From: Gyrodactylus bullatarudis
Taxonomy: Eukaryota; Platyhelminthes; Monogenea; Gyrodactylidea; Gyrodactylidae
Direction: 5' to 3'
Assembly (NCBI GenBank): GCA_012064415.1
Contig: SSNU01000033.1
Location: forward strand, 217,033-281,032
Length of the DNA stretch: 64,000 nt
In this document: in pieces, positions 46,001-58,772 of the stretch
Layout of the letters: every line of letters starts with the position of its first letter
Position numbering within the stretch: position 1 is the first letter of the stretch
Notes under the pieces: generated by a model
Seen by the model: the letters and a program-made list of their open reading frames with translations, nothing else
What the model was told of the DNA's origin: nothing
Database searches by the model: none
Position numbers and translations under genes: made by a program

Positions 46001-49000
46001 ATTTTCCTTTTACTTATGACTCATAAGTTATGAGTCAATATTAATAAACTCTTGGAATTCTTTGAGCCAAGATTTGAGAAAAAGTTACTGGAATTTGGTG
46101 TTGGAGCTTTTGGCATGGTTAGAAGAATTTAAAATAAAGTATGCTGCATGACGTAATTACAATGTCAATCATGGGAAATCAAAGAATGAATATGATTGGT
46201 CAATTTGATTAGGTATGATTATATTATATGCAAAGTATACATTATGCATAAAAATGACCTATATGCTTTTTTTAAATAATATTTTGTACAAAAAATCTCG
46301 CAACTCTTCTGATACCAATGGGATTTATTTGTTCAATATACGTTACTTGTATTACTTTTTGATGCTCTACTCATTAGAGAGGTATAAATATTTTAGTCAG
46401 TTCCTCTTGTGCATATACTTTTTTTTTGGATGATCACTGTAATTTTTGCAATTTTTTTTCCACGTCTCGTTTTAACAGTCTATTTGGGATAAATAAAAGT
46501 ACAACTACATTACTTTCAAAATTTATCCTACTTTCTGATGGTTGAAAATTTATCACTCTAATTTTTTAAATCTCTTATTAAATAGCAAAAGCTTAAGAAG
46601 TGTTTGATAATTCGGTTTTTAATATCAGATTCGTGATCAAAATTTTATAAAACTAGTTAAAAACATCAGGGAAAATTTTTTTAAAATCACCACCAGAGTA
46701 ATTTAACAAACCCAGAGCGGCGATTCTTTTGACGTCACGTGTCAAGCACAAGTACTGCTGTCGCATGTAGACAAAAATGATAAATATTGGTATCAGCAAG
46801 AGCAACAAGTAATAACTGACGAGGCAGGACGTACAGATGAACTCCAAACCGATAAGAAAAGACTGAAATTCAAATAATTCATTTCAGCACTCTATAGAAT
46901 GGTTCTTATAAAGCGCTCATGGACAAAATGATTTATTACTGGAGTCTACAGTCATAAGGAAGATAGGAGAACGAACGAATAATAAGTGATAAACGTTTTA
47001 TTTCGCCGGGTCTCTTCAGACTTAATCCCGGGCTTTGATTATATACTATTACATTGCAAATTTTTCTGCTCTTCCATTGGATAAAAACGAACTCAAGGAG
47101 GGGGGCAAGGTGTTCATATTCCTGTTTTCAGGCTGCTTCATCCATTAGTAACTGACCCCTGTGTCTTCTTCGCTTACGTTTAATTGATGGATTCTTTTTC
47201 ACCTTGTTATTTGCACTAATTGCAGGCTGGCTCATAATTTGTTCGGATCAAAAAATGAACACCTTCCCCCCTGCCTGAGTTCGTTTTTATCCAATGGAAG
47301 AGCAGAAAAATTTGCAATGTAATAGTATATAATCAAAGCCCGGGATTAAGTCTGAAGAGACCTGGTGAAATAAAACGTTATCACTTATTATTCGTTCGTT
47401 CTCCTATCTTCCTTATGAGTGTTGACTCCAGTAATGAGTTTCGGCAACATTATCGTTCCAAAAAAGGATTTATGTTGTGTCTAGATGGTTGAAATAAACA
47501 TTTATTATAATGAAGTATTTCCACTCACTTGAAAGCAATCATGAAAGTATACTGGAAGTTGATCATCCATTTGAGCAATATCATAAGAAAATCTATTCAA
47601 AATGCGTCCTAAAATGAAAGGTATAAAAATAAAAGGTGGGAAGAATAATTATAAAGATAAAAAAGTTATAAAACCCCTTATTTTGTAAATTTTCGTTCGA
47701 ATCATTCATTACAGAAAACTCAGTGTATTTTTCTCGGGATAGTTAGGAACTCAATTAAAATAGCCCATGAAAGTGTGAGAGATAAATTTCCGGAAAAAAA
47801 CTCAATTTAGCTCAAATTAGGCCATTTTTAACTTTCCACTTTTTCCATTTATTTACTATCGAAAAATTGTGCAACTAAACACCGACAAGGTTAAAATTTC
47901 AAATTTGGCCAGTTGCGTTAAGAATTTTTATTATCATGGAAAATCGAAACATACGATATTTCACATTATTACAAATGGAAAATAAGAAAAATTTAACTTT
48001 TTCATAGAGATGCTGGGTTTTTGAAACGTGTATGGCCAAATTCTCTGCAATCAATAGAGATCAAACATATAAATTTGGAAATTCGGTGCATTTTCAAATA
48101 CAAAAATCGCCTAATTTGGCTAAATAGAGTTTTTTTTCGGAAAATTTTTCCATTCCAACACTTCTATGGGCCCTCTAAAAATTCGGAGTTTTTTTTCTCT
48201 AATTTTTTTCCAATTTCACGAATCTATCAATTTTCACCAAATAAATTGTTAAAATTAAACTAGTCACGATGAGTTATGATTGTAACAGTTTAGTACACGC
48301 AGGGTCCTTTTCTCATACCAAAGTACAATATTCCCACAAATAAAGATTGACATTTTAACGATTCTTCATAATTCAAATACATAACTCTAAGTATAATTGA
48401 TTTGTACGAAATAATTTGAAAGAACACCTCCTAAAATACCACGGAGTTGTTTGACAATTTAACAAGGAAACAGTTTTTTATGTAAAAAGAGTTTCAATTT
48501 AATTCGGTATTTGATTTCTTTCTTGCTATTCCAAAATATTTACTAAAGCTAATTGATATGAAGTTGGGAATCTATGATTTTTACAGAGATCTCGATATAT
48601 TCATCACAAATTCGAATATTCTAAAATATTTTTTTGGAATCTTACTCATGGTGCCCACTTTTACCATTTGAAGAAAAAAATTCTGAAAAAATTATTTTAA
48701 TGAATAATATGGTCATTTTTCAAATTTCAATTCGTCGCCAAAATCCCATTTTTTTCCCTAAAATTTTATTAATTTGGAAGTTGGAGGGTGATCAAAAGAT
48801 TTTTTTCAAGATCAGGATTAGACAAGAAAATCAATTCAACTAAATCTGATGCATAGCGTTATTACCGTTTGCGAGCTTAAATTCGATTTTTTGATCATTT
48901 TCAGTAAATGAAAATCAATGAAATTTCGATAATTCGAAATCTCTCGATAATGGGATAACTGTCGGTAATTTGACAGTGCTAGTCAGCTTTCTTGTCTAAT

Positions 49001-52000
49001 CTTGATCCTGAAAAACATCCTTTGATAAACCTCCAACTTTCAAATCAATAAAAATTCTCGCTTCAAAGTTCGAAAAAATGGGATTTTGGCGCCAAATTAA
49101 AATGTGAAAAATGGACATTATTTTCCATAAAAATAATTTTTTTCTTCAACTGGTAAAAGTGGGAAACATGAGTGAGATTCCAAAAAATCTTTAAAAAATT
49201 CGAATTCTTGATCAAAATTTTGTAAAAAAAAAAATTCTGTAAACAACTTCATAAATTCAATCTGACCAAAATAAGGCCGTTTTTCGAATTTCGAAAATTT
49301 ACCAAATTTCCACTTTTTCAACTTTTGAAGCCAAATTTTTCACCAATCCAAAATTTGGCCTGATTTTGGTCAGATTGAATTTTTTTCGAATTATTTTTGA
49401 ACATCAGGAATTTATTCCATTTTAGAATTCAAGAGAAAATTTTTTCTGTGAATCCGGAGAAAAATGTCAGGTTTTTTGTAAAAATAGTAAATTCTCATCT
49501 TCATGTCAACTAGCTTTATTTAAGTATTCGTTAAAATCTTTACTATTCAGGAGTTCCAACTTCATAAGAACCAACCTTATTTAAAAGTAGACTATAATAC
49601 ACAACCCTATAAAGTAGTCATCACATGAGGTTCTAATGTATAAATATGAATTATTATTTATATAGTACTTTTGTAAAAAATTACAAAAAATTTGGTATTG
49701 ATAATTCTAAATTTTAATTAAACAATGATCAATTAATGTCCGAAAGATATTTTCAGAGGTCATTTTTTCTTTATTTTCTTTCATGTTGGAACTTGAAAGA
49801 ATGTTTACTTCGAGACATTTTCTTTTAATTGACCAAAAAAATAATAATAGAGTAATTTGATTTTAAATTACCATATTACGATGATGAAGATAAAGGGAAC
49901 TGTTTTGAAATTCAATTTTGACTTACCAGAGCTGTTCATTTCGAAAAAGTGTAATCTCGTCTTCATTATGGAGTTGATCATCTTTTCGTGGATTATTCTT
50001 GAAGAGGTTGTCAATAGCTATGTGTTGAAAAAGGAAAAATTAATTTCCATTACCTAGTGTGGATCAGTATAACATGAATCATGTTACATGATAATACAGG
50101 TTTTCACGAAAAATCTCACTTTTTCATCAAGGTCTCAAAATTTTCTCAAGATTTTCAAAAAAAGTCACACTTTTGCCGGTTTAAGCTACTTAGGCCTCGA
50201 AAGCTACAGATCAACAAACCATATGGCCAACCCCCTCCCCTTCTATGGTTCCGATATACTGCAGCCATCATCAAACTACACCTATAACACTCGGGCAAGT
50301 CTCCCTATCAAACTCCTGACAAGGACTACTACTACCTCAGTAAGATTGAAGCACCAGATTAACCTCCCCTCTTTCAGATTTAAAAAAATCGCGCCAACTA
50401 GAAATCTAAAATGCCTCCGATGTTTTTTCTAAAATCGTAAAAGTGTGACACTGTTTCCAAAAAATCTTTGGAATCCTGATGAAAAAATGAAATCTTTTGT
50501 AAAAATTCATATGCTCACAAATTCATCGAGAATAGCTTTATAAACGATGTATAATTTTACTGTGCACAAGGTTGATCCATTCTTCGATCATTTTCTTTTC
50601 AAATGCCCTTTAAACATCATCTTATTGACTGAATTATTAATGACCTAAGTTTCTGAAAAATACATTTGGTTTAGGAATACAGATCCAGTACGATGAATAT
50701 ACTAGTTAGTATGAAAGCAATTTTATCGGATAAATGCATCACCTTGAAGATTCGATGCTGAGAAGAAAGTTACTCTACTGCGGGCATTTTTTAGTAATCT
50801 ATATTTATTTTCCGAAATCAAGAATAAATCTTACCCGGAACAGAAATATTGACCTGATTGTTGATGTGACAATTAAGGCCAAGACCAAAAGACCATAAAT
50901 CTTAATGGCTCTTTGGTTATCCGGAAACCAATATCCCTGTTGATGGAGATCTGGTTCAGATATATTCCTATTGTACAATTCATCTATTTTGTTTGTCCAC
51001 TTGGCGACCCAAAAGTCACAAAAACCGTATATTGTGATTGATAGTAGGAATAATACTATGGCCATGATAACACCACAAATTCCATAAGAGGCTAGAAATA
51101 GCTTGCCATAGGTCTTCCAACGAATTTCTCCGAATAATTTCGATTCCTCCAGTTCCACATCTTCGTCATAGCCATTCCAATCGATTTCATCAAGCAAGGT
51201 CAAATTAGCAACGTTCATTTCAGTATAGCTTGAGGTGGAAATGGTTTTCTTCCTCTGTGGGAGACGTTCTATGACTTTATGCTCTTGTATCGTTGCTTCC
51301 ATATTTGATTGCTGTAACCTTTTATTAATTGCACCGAAATCATCATTTAAAACAGAAAAATTTATCCCGGCATTAAGGAAATCTTCATAGACTCCTTGAT
51401 GTTGGATTGCGTTCTGGAAGAAAAAAATAGAATTAAGATTTTTAAAATTAAATTAGTTCAAATTAACTATGATCATTGACTCTAGACCACCCACGTCCAA
51501 ATCGAATAAATATTTTTCGTTGAATTCCTTTCAGATTTAAGTTCAACTGCTTAAAATCTATATTTTCTGAGATCAAGTATCACAAAATTCGCAAATTTAG
51601 ATATTCAAAATCTACTCCTAATAATCAAACCCAGTAATTGAAACTGAAGAAACCTGGTGGAATACGTATTTTTCAATAAATTTTTAGCCCCTCATAACGA
51701 TAAATTCTACAATAAATTTCATATAATTTTTATTAGGAATTTTAGAAAGAGTATTAATTATTTTTCCCTTAAATAAGGAGTCTGGTCCGAATCTCGAGTT
51801 TTTCAACTTAACACGGCAGTATGGAATTACACCTCTACTTATTTGAAAAGAATTCCTATATTCAAGACCAAAGACATTGAAATTCTTGTACTTTAAATTA
51901 GGTCTTTTGGCATTTTACATAAATCGATAGCGAGTTGAATTTCGCTCATAATGGTTTAGTACATATCTAAAATTATTAGATATGGTCAGCATCTTCGAAG

Positions 52001-55000
52001 ATCTGGAAAATAGATTTCACAAATTCACCCCTATAACATGTTAGATTTCTCCTCTGGGAAGTTTATCTCTGCATCAAGAACATTCAATTTTCTTTAAAGA
52101 TGTCATGTTTTTGTTAGGTGAAAAGTCAATCAAACATTAATTTTCGTAGAAAACAATCAATCCTTGACAATAAAATTAAGATGTCTATAAGGGTTTATCA
52201 GACATGAATGAATTGAAGTTCATGTCAATTATCACGCTTAAATAGATCTTTAGAAGGAGGGTTTAGAAATTCTTTAATCGAAATGGTCATCTCATGATTT
52301 CACATTCGAGGAAAAACTCGAATTTTGAGATGACTACGGAAATTCTGAATAAATAAACCTGAAGATGCGAACTTACTATTTTTTTAAAAATCAAAATATT
52401 TTTCTCCTAATAAAAATTGTTTTAAAAGTAAACCCACAAGTTTTTAGAATCAAAAAATTGGGATTTATGCAAAAACCATAGTTTTATCATTTAGCTTTAT
52501 TCGCATACGTTCTTTAAAAGGATTATCCAATCCAGTTTTTGCATTAGATGAAGTTGATTTGTTACCAAGATTACTAGGCGGCCTTTTAGGAATTTCCTGA
52601 TACATTCCTCAAATATATGATTCATAACCTTTGTATCAACTGCAGCCAAGGGATCATCAAGCAAAACAATCGAGGACTTTGAATAAATTGCTCTAGCAAG
52701 CCCTAATCTTGCCTTTTGTCCTCCACTCAAACTAACGCCTCGTTCTCCAACAATAGTCTTATCGCCAGAGGGTAGTTTTGAACAATCCTGAAAATATATT
52801 TTTTCGTGAAATGCGTCTCAAGAGATCCGTTAAATTGTCAAATTAAATTGCTCAATATTCACTCGTTCATCTCAACTTATCATGAACAATCATTAGATCA
52901 ACTCGAATCAGAGATTACATTTCAAGCTTGATTTGAGATAATTGTATTTTAAAATCGTTGAATATTATTCAATGAATCATGATAACTTTTAGAGATTAAA
53001 CGCTATTCTTACAGAGTCAAGAGTTGTGACTTTGAGCACGGTTCTGTATCTTTCTTCTTCAAATTTGTTTCCAGACAAGATATTTTCTCTGATGGTACCT
53101 GGGAATATCCAACTCTGTTGACTAGCATAAGATATTGCTAAGGATCGTTCAACTGTTCCCTGGAAATATTGCAATTCCCCAAGAATAATTTGTAGCAAGG
53201 AAGATTTGCCAGAGCCAACAGAGCCAATTATGCCGACTAGTTTTGGTCCTTTTATATCAATATTGATATTCTCCAAATCAATCTTGTCGCTAGTTTCATT
53301 CCATTTGGCACTTATTTTATTCATTGTTAGGAATACCGATGAATTCATAGGTAACGCTTCAATTGGTTTACCATCATTAGGACTATCCGATATTGTCAAG
53401 AAATCTTCGACCCTTTTTAAAGTGACTATCGTCATAACTAGGTTTTGTATGGCCAATGGCGTGTACTCTGTCATTGTTGTAAATAGGGCATTGATTAAGC
53501 CGAATATTATAATTATTTTATCACTTGTTAATGTTTCGACCGGATTGACGCGGAAAAAATAAAATGCACTAACAAACAGAAATAGGATCGCAATCTTTGG
53601 CTGATACAACATTTGCGTTAACTGAAATGATTCACAAAATCTATTTTTCATATATTGGTCGATTTCAGTTCTGAATAGAAAATAATTTGATCAATTCCCA
53701 TTTTTTCGAACTATAAGTTAAATTTTTAAACCAATAAAGTTTGCTCAAAGTTTAAATAAATGGGAAATGTTTGTCAAATCGAAATATAAAAATTGTCTTT
53801 ATTTTTTTCATAATTTTCATTTTCAAATTTTTTTGGTAAATGATATTCATCACATTCTATTTCTTGATGAAAAAATGTTTTTAAATCCCACAGATTCCCA
53901 ACTTCTAAATTTCTATAATTTTTGAAATCTCCTTCATGCTGATTGGAAATTTAATTCTTTTAGGAATTTCATATATGTAGCTAATGAATAAACAGACTTA
54001 ATAAAATTTAGGAAAGGGGGTTAAATTTCTTCAGGAATGAAATTAGTTTTATTTTTTTAAATTGACACTCGGTTATTGATATGCATTACTTGTATTTACT
54101 CGAATAAAAAGTACATGAAAATGCGATCAATTCGTTCACCTTTTTGCAATTTAATTCTCATACGTCATTGAATAAATCTACACTTCTCAATTTGGGAGTA
54201 AAAGCCAATAAAATGTAAATATGCTAAGATGTTTAAGTGTGGTCAGAGATAAAGACTATGTCTTTATGAACTATAACCTTTAATCTGAGAATAACATCTC
54301 CATCAGGTCCCGAATTTGTCTAAAAATGATACTTTCCACAATATCTGTGCTATAGTCTTGAATTTAAAAAAAAGTTTAACCTATTTTGTCGGTATTATAG
54401 GATAAGAAAGAAATTTTTTAATACTCACTTTCTGGTCTCATCCACAAATTTTATAAAAATATCTTCCCAAGCATACAATTTTAGAGCTTTAATGCCACTA
54501 ATAATATTTGAGAATAATCTTACACGTCGATCTGTCATCAGAGCAGCAGAGAATCTGGAATAAGAAAAACCTGATGGATTTTGGTGATAATGATACGGGT
54601 TTTAGACATTAAATCTGCTAGCAAATGTGGTCACTGGTAATTACTAGGGCCTCAAAAACGCATAAATTGCATATTTTTTTCTCATGGTTTGAATTTGAAA
54701 ACAATCAAAAATAGCTATTCAAATATTTTCTAGGTATAAGGGTAAGATTTTAGAAACGCATATTTTTGCATTTAAAATTTATAAACGCATACGCATTTCA
54801 TAAGCACATATATATGCAGTATTTATTCTTTCTTATATCAAGTAACAAAGCTTATGTATGAAGATGTGTATTACATGTGAATTATATTCATTGATTGTAA
54901 TTTAACAGCTTGACCAATGAGATTCATTTATTGATATTTGTAGTAATTCATTCATTGTAAAGTCCCCCTTACAATGAGCTTGACCAATCAGAATACTTTA

Positions 55001-57654
55001 AAGTGATTCCTTGTTCATTCATGGCGTGGGTTTCCATCATTAAATTGTTCATCATTGTTATCTTGATTATACTAAACTTTTCATCTCGAAAAAAAGGATT
55101 CTGACATACACTTTAAAGTAGTATTGTTATTTTACTGTAAAATAAAAAACGCATATCTATATGCGCATATGGATTAATTTTTAGCGCAAATTTCTTGAGG
55201 CTCTAGTAATTACTATAAGAGACTCTCATTAAGAGTAAGTTGAAGACCCGTCTTCAAATTCTGCCTTTTGTGTAAAGTCGAAGCCTAATAAGGAAGAAAT
55301 GAGTCTGTATCTGCTACCGTGAGTTGAGTATTATTTGATTCTCAGAAATGGAATTTACACCTGTTTATCCATCTAAGTGTGAGAAGACAATCTCCATCAA
55401 GTTAGAGTTCATATGGATATAGTAATTGCCAGTAACAAGACTTTGCCGTATTTTCCTTAAAAATTGTTTTTTTCTAAATTTTTTTTCTCCGTTCGTGAAA
55501 GAGGGCCTCATGATCTAGATTCCAAAAAATAAATTTTCGTTTTTTTGATGAAAAAATTAAGAATTTTGTAAGAATCATAAATTCCCATCTTCATATTAAC
55601 TAGGTGTAGGTAGGCTAATTGACAAAAAACTGTTAAAATTCAGGGTTAATTCCAAAAATCACCCCGATGGAAATATTATTATAATATAAAAAATAACCCC
55701 AAAACTTTTCAAACTTCCTAAAAATAATTTTATTTAACACTAAATTTCATAAAACTTTATTTAGATTAGCTCTTTTTTAGCTCTTGATTTTTTACTACTT
55801 GTGCATGGTCATCCACCCATGATAATCTCCGAGTAAGCTGCTTTCAAGGAGATTACTTTGTATTCATTCGGATCATAATTTTCAAGGGAAACTTCTTACT
55901 TATTAGATGCTTATTTAGATTATTAGATATCCATTGATTTTTGCAAAACTACAAGAACATTGGAGTTCAACATTGAAATGAATAACTCTTCTCATTTCAC
56001 TATTTCAATCTTGAGAAACATAAAATAGATCTTCTTCAGAGATAGCGAAAATTTGTAAGAACCTAGATTCGCGTAAATCTTTATCCTTTTAGGGGGAGTT
56101 TTCAACTTTATATTATCCTTGATAGATTAGTATGCCTAGAAAAGATTTAATAAATAATGAAAATTAATTGAACTAAAGTAGAATTGTCTCCCTCGATAAA
56201 AATGTGAAAAATAAAAGATTTAGATGAAAAGGAAACTAACTTTATCCGGGCCATAATGTTTCCGTTAATGCTTTGTAAAGCAACACAAAACAGCATAATT
56301 GCTAAGCACGGGAAAGCGATAAATCCAGAATAAATGTATAACAACACCAAAATACTGATTGCCTGTATCACGCCAATCCATAGATGATTCAAATAGAAAA
56401 ATGCCTTGAATAAAATTATTAAGATATCAAAAACCATCAATGACGTACAGTTGAAAAAATAATTCGTTTTTATAATTTTTTTCGTTAATTTTGTCTTTCG
56501 GGAATTCAATTTTAGCAATTCAATTTAGCTTAATCCTAAAAGTTATTCAATAGTGTAAAAAATTTTGAGTCATGTTCAAAATTTTGGAAAAGATTATCTT
56601 TTAGGTATTCAACAGCAAAATAACGATTTGAACTTTGTTATTCTTAGGATTTTTTGGTTCATAAGGATTTTTTGATCAAACTATGTTCTATACTCCGTTA
56701 GAATCCTCTCAAATAACTGGATTAGATTCTGACTCAAGTTAAATACATCGGAAATTAAAAATATCTACCCCTAATATACATTAGAAATAAAAAAATAAAC
56801 AATGAATTTAGAGCTTCAATTCAAATCTTGTTTCCTAAACAAAACAAGTTGATATGAAGATGAGAATTCACTATATTTTTCTTTGGATATAATCAATTAA
56901 TCATGTAAGGATTGGAGAGTAATAGTAGTGATTTCTTTTGTCAAATTCAATCGCGTTATAAAAACCAATTCTATAGTCTTAAAGTTGCTCAGAGTCTAAA
57001 ATTTTTTAAAACAGAATAGCTTTCAATTCTGATTTAACGGTAACATATATATTCAGAACTCACAGTTTCTAATTTCTCAGAATCTTTCGAGAAAAGATTA
57101 ATTATCTGGCCTCTGGATGTATTTCTCATAGCTTTCTGACTAATCCTCATAGATTTTCTAAACACCATAGTTGAAACGGCAATTTTAAACTTGAGTCCAG
57201 TGGCTGTTGCTTGCCAAAAGCCAACATTCCTCGATACTATTGAAATTAACAAGTTCCCAAGCAATCCAACACACAAGAAGATGATCTTTTGGATGTTATT
57301 TCCCTCTTTAATTCTTCGAAATTCAATGAGCATATACCCAATGATTATTGGTCTGGTTGTTAGAAAGAATGTATCAATACTCATACAGAGACCAATTTTG
57401 AATATTTGACCTTTGAATGTACCAAAGCAAGCTCGGAAGAAACTCGGATTTTCTCGATTCTTTTCTTCGTGTGCCCAAAACTTATTCAGTGTCTCAGATA
57501 ATTTTCTAGATTGATAGTTCTTGGGAATTTCCGGTAGATCCTTATACTCAATCCAGTATTTCTTTGCATGACGTATCAGCTTGCTAATCCAACAGAAGAA
57601 TAGAAAAAATATTGGAATGTCCCGATCATAAGGAGCATCTGGTATATTTTTCAT
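37007..57654 (-). CDS. ABCC4: ABCC4/MRP4-like ABC transporter, twelve exons, one apparent frameshift
   Basis: An ATP-driven exporter of organic anions and cyclic nucleotides at the plasma membrane. Exons in coding order (minus strand): 57064-57654, 56241-56404, 54429-54554, 53013-53670, 52509-52787, 50743-51413, 47529-47608, 46712-46862, 45185-45421, 44753-44853, 38995-39638, 37007-37337. The order is TMD1, NBD1, TMD2, NBD2, with about 1343 residues, close to human ABCC4 (1325). NBD1 has GSVGSGKS (about 443-450), [14 protein letters not shown] and [15 protein letters not shown]2 has GRTGAGKS (about 1098-1105), [26 protein letters not shown] and LTIAHRLNT. All junction phases agree except that exon 6 holds one base too many near 50820. 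The ATG at 57654 aligns best with ABCC4 starts; an in-frame ATG at 57717 or an upstream exon is possible. Introns, especially 39639-44752, are filled with transposons. Confidence 0.9.
37852..38092. mobile_element. hAT-type MITE, 241 bp
   Basis: The terminal inverted repeats are TAGAGCGTCAA (left) and TTGATGCTCTA (right). They are flanked by an 8-bp near-duplication, CTGATTAG at 37844 and CTAATTAG at 38093. Eight-base duplications and TAG-like ends are typical of hAT elements. It has no coding capacity. It lies in the last intron of the ABC transporter. Confidence 0.72.
38284..38782. repeat. Fold-back element, family A
   Basis: It begins AGTTAATATGAAGATGGGAA and ends with the inverse TTCCCATCTTCATATTAATT. 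The arms include TCTAGATTATGAGGCCCTCT and its inverse GAGGGCCTCATGATCTAGA. Confidence 0.82.
39700..42660 (+). mobile_element. Ty3/gypsy retroelement, internally deleted, in an ABCC4 intron
   Basis: Two CCHC knuckles ([28 protein letters not shown]) lie at 39798-39893. The protease has DTGS (39996-40490). Reverse transcriptase (40457-41071) has [13 protein letters not shown] and YQDD. RNase H is reduced to its end ([10 protein letters not shown], 41190 on). An H-H-C-C zinc region ([17 protein letters not shown]) follows, then an integrase core split at about 41960-42050 ([25 protein letters not shown]). The acidic end runs to 42654. The catalytic part of RNase H is missing after KYLGF, and there are two or more frame breaks, so the copy is dead. 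No long terminal repeats were identified. Confidence 0.85.
40457..41071 (+). pseudogene. Gypsy reverse transcriptase
   Basis: It shows [29 protein letters not shown] and [10 protein letters not shown], ending at YLGF. It is a different gypsy lineage from the minus-strand element at 17-20 kb, which has YMDD and a distinct sequence. Confidence 0.85.
42813..42859 (+). repeat. Penelope element direct repeat, left copy
   Basis: TGTTTCACAGAACCTATATC onward, 47 bases, identical but for one base to 44415-44461. Confidence 0.85.
44415..44461 (+). repeat. Penelope element direct repeat, right copy
   Basis: Second copy of the 47-base repeat at 42813. It marks the 3' limit of the Penelope-like element. 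Confidence 0.85.
44488..44668. repeat. Inverted-repeat element, family B, short copy
   Basis: The left arm runs from GTGATAATCGTTATATTTCG through CGGGTCTCTTCAGACTCTAC to CCCGGTTAACATATAAATAC. The right arm is the reverse, ending AACGTTTATCAC. Each arm is about 75 bp. The arms carry the CTGAAGAG...GAAA hammerhead-like motif described in the findings. Confidence 0.8.
46196..46369. mobile_element. hAT-type MITE, decayed relative of 37852-38092
   Basis: It shares TATGCAAAGTATACATTATG, TCTTCTGATACCAATG and the right terminus TTGATGCTCTA with the element at 37852. The left terminus is eroded (GGTCAA). Confidence 0.6.
46933..47438. repeat. Inverted-repeat element, family B, long copy
   Basis: The arms of about 190 bp begin TTATTACTGGAGTC and end GACTCCAGTAATGA. 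They include ATAGGAGAACGAACGAATAA, AAGTGATAAACGTTTTATTT and CTCTTCCATTGGATAAAAAC with exact or near-exact inverses. The centre (about 47125-47255) is unique. It lies in an ABCC4 intron. Confidence 0.85.
48545..49520. repeat. Fold-back element(s), family A, composite
   Basis: The left end is AAGCTAATTGATATGAAG. The inverse of that arm runs to about 49235, and a second inverse end (TTCATGTCAACTAGCTTT) lies at 49500-49520, so two copies appear nested or fused. TTTTGGCGCCAAATT marks the interior. Confidence 0.7.
50080..50440. other. Possible transposon relic in an ABCC4 intron
   Basis: This stretch is less AT-rich than its surroundings and has open frames on the plus strand (for example [15 protein letters not shown]). 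I cannot name the family. Confidence 0.3.
54645..55205. mobile_element. hAT-type MITE, 561 bp, with 8-bp target duplication
   Basis: The terminal inverted repeats are TAGGGCCTCAA and TTGAGGCTCTA. The flanking duplication GTAATTAC (54637-54644 and 55206-55213) is exact and fits the nTnnnnAn pattern of hAT target sites. The interior has many ATATGCG/CGCATAT stretches and no open frame. It lies in an ABCC4 intron. Confidence 0.82.
55444..55608. repeat. Fold-back family A half copy, near-identical to 61407-61572
   Basis: 165 bp from TGCCGTATTTTCC to AACTAGGTGTA with only a few differences from the copy 6 kb away, indicating recent spread. Confidence 0.8.
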
Positions 57655-57717
57655 TTGAATGTTTTGTATTATTATTTTTTCAAATTTGTAAATGTAAAGT
57701 TTTTTCATGCAAAACAA

Positions 57718-58772
57718 CGAAATATGAATTTTAAATGTTTTGTTTAAATTAGTTTTTATTTACTGATGAAATTAACCGAACTACTTTTTAGTAAGAACAT
57801 TATTATATTAAATATATTATAGCTAAAGAAAGTCTATTAGACATTTTGAGTTGCAGATTTGCAACTTGCACTGACCAATAAGAATCGGTCTTACGATGAA
57901 AATCACGCAACCAAATGTTATTTCAATATGTCAAATTTTTCAGAATCCAATGAGGAACTTATTGTGAGGATACAGAAATCAAGTAAATATTTAGTAATAA
58001 AGCTTATATTTCGCCGGATCTCTTCAGACTGTTTCACCGGCTTGATATATATAGTAAAATTTAACAGATAAATGTTCTATGTCATCCTCTGGTTGGATCT
58101 ATATTATGGACGAATGAAGGGGTAAGAGGGGATCACACTGTTAATATCCAGGGTCATTATTTCCTCTTTACGTATCTGTCCATAAAAGGTTGGCCACTTA
58201 AACTTTTACGTTTTCTACCTTATTTCTTTATTGCAGGTGTAGAATTATTAGAAATTTTTGATTCGTTCAGGATGCTAAGAGACTATTAAAATCTTAAAGT
58301 AATCTACAATACCATATCAATTTTCTCCCCAAAGCCTTTCAAGATCTGAAATTTTCATCGAAGTCTACTAATTACTGGAAAATTCAAAACAAAGGTAAAT
58401 GGGGAAATTAAACTGATTCTGGTGTAATTTTTGAGCTGATTCCGAATCTGTTCTCAGATCTGAAGAATTTCCTATAATTTCTAAAGACAATTGGAAAAAA
58501 CGAAATTCCAATTTCCCAAAATTAAAAATTGAATTTTCGCAAAAATCAAAAATGTTGTGCAATTAATTCTTTCGCGAGTGAATAAATCTTCAAATTCCAC
58601 GTTAATTGATAACATAGAATTGCTCAAGACTGTAAAGATCAATTTTGATCAAGATTTTCTGGATAATCTTGTGAGAAAATTGCATTTATCCAAGAAGTAA
58701 GCTGTACATCAAGGAAGAGAACTTTTATCAAAAAAAATTGATGGTGGTAATATTCTCAATACAAGTATCGAG
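57718..58772. other. Intergenic with a family B fragment
   Basis: At about 57992-58045 there is a single arm of inverted-repeat family B (TATTTCGCCGGATCTCTTCAG). Otherwise I see only AT-rich sequence. The ABCC4 promoter and any noncoding first exon should lie here. Confidence 0.4.

Noticed and set aside
46215..46433. Plus-strand 72-aa open frame
   Set aside because: It overlaps a decayed hAT-type MITE and extends into AT-rich sequence; its composition is that of noncoding DNA.
50799..50834. A 36-nt intron (GTAAGA...ATATAG) at the ABCC4 frame break
   Set aside because: Removing it leaves the next segment in the wrong phase with an immediate stop, and the removed bases correspond to residues the family has; a one-base insertion fits better.
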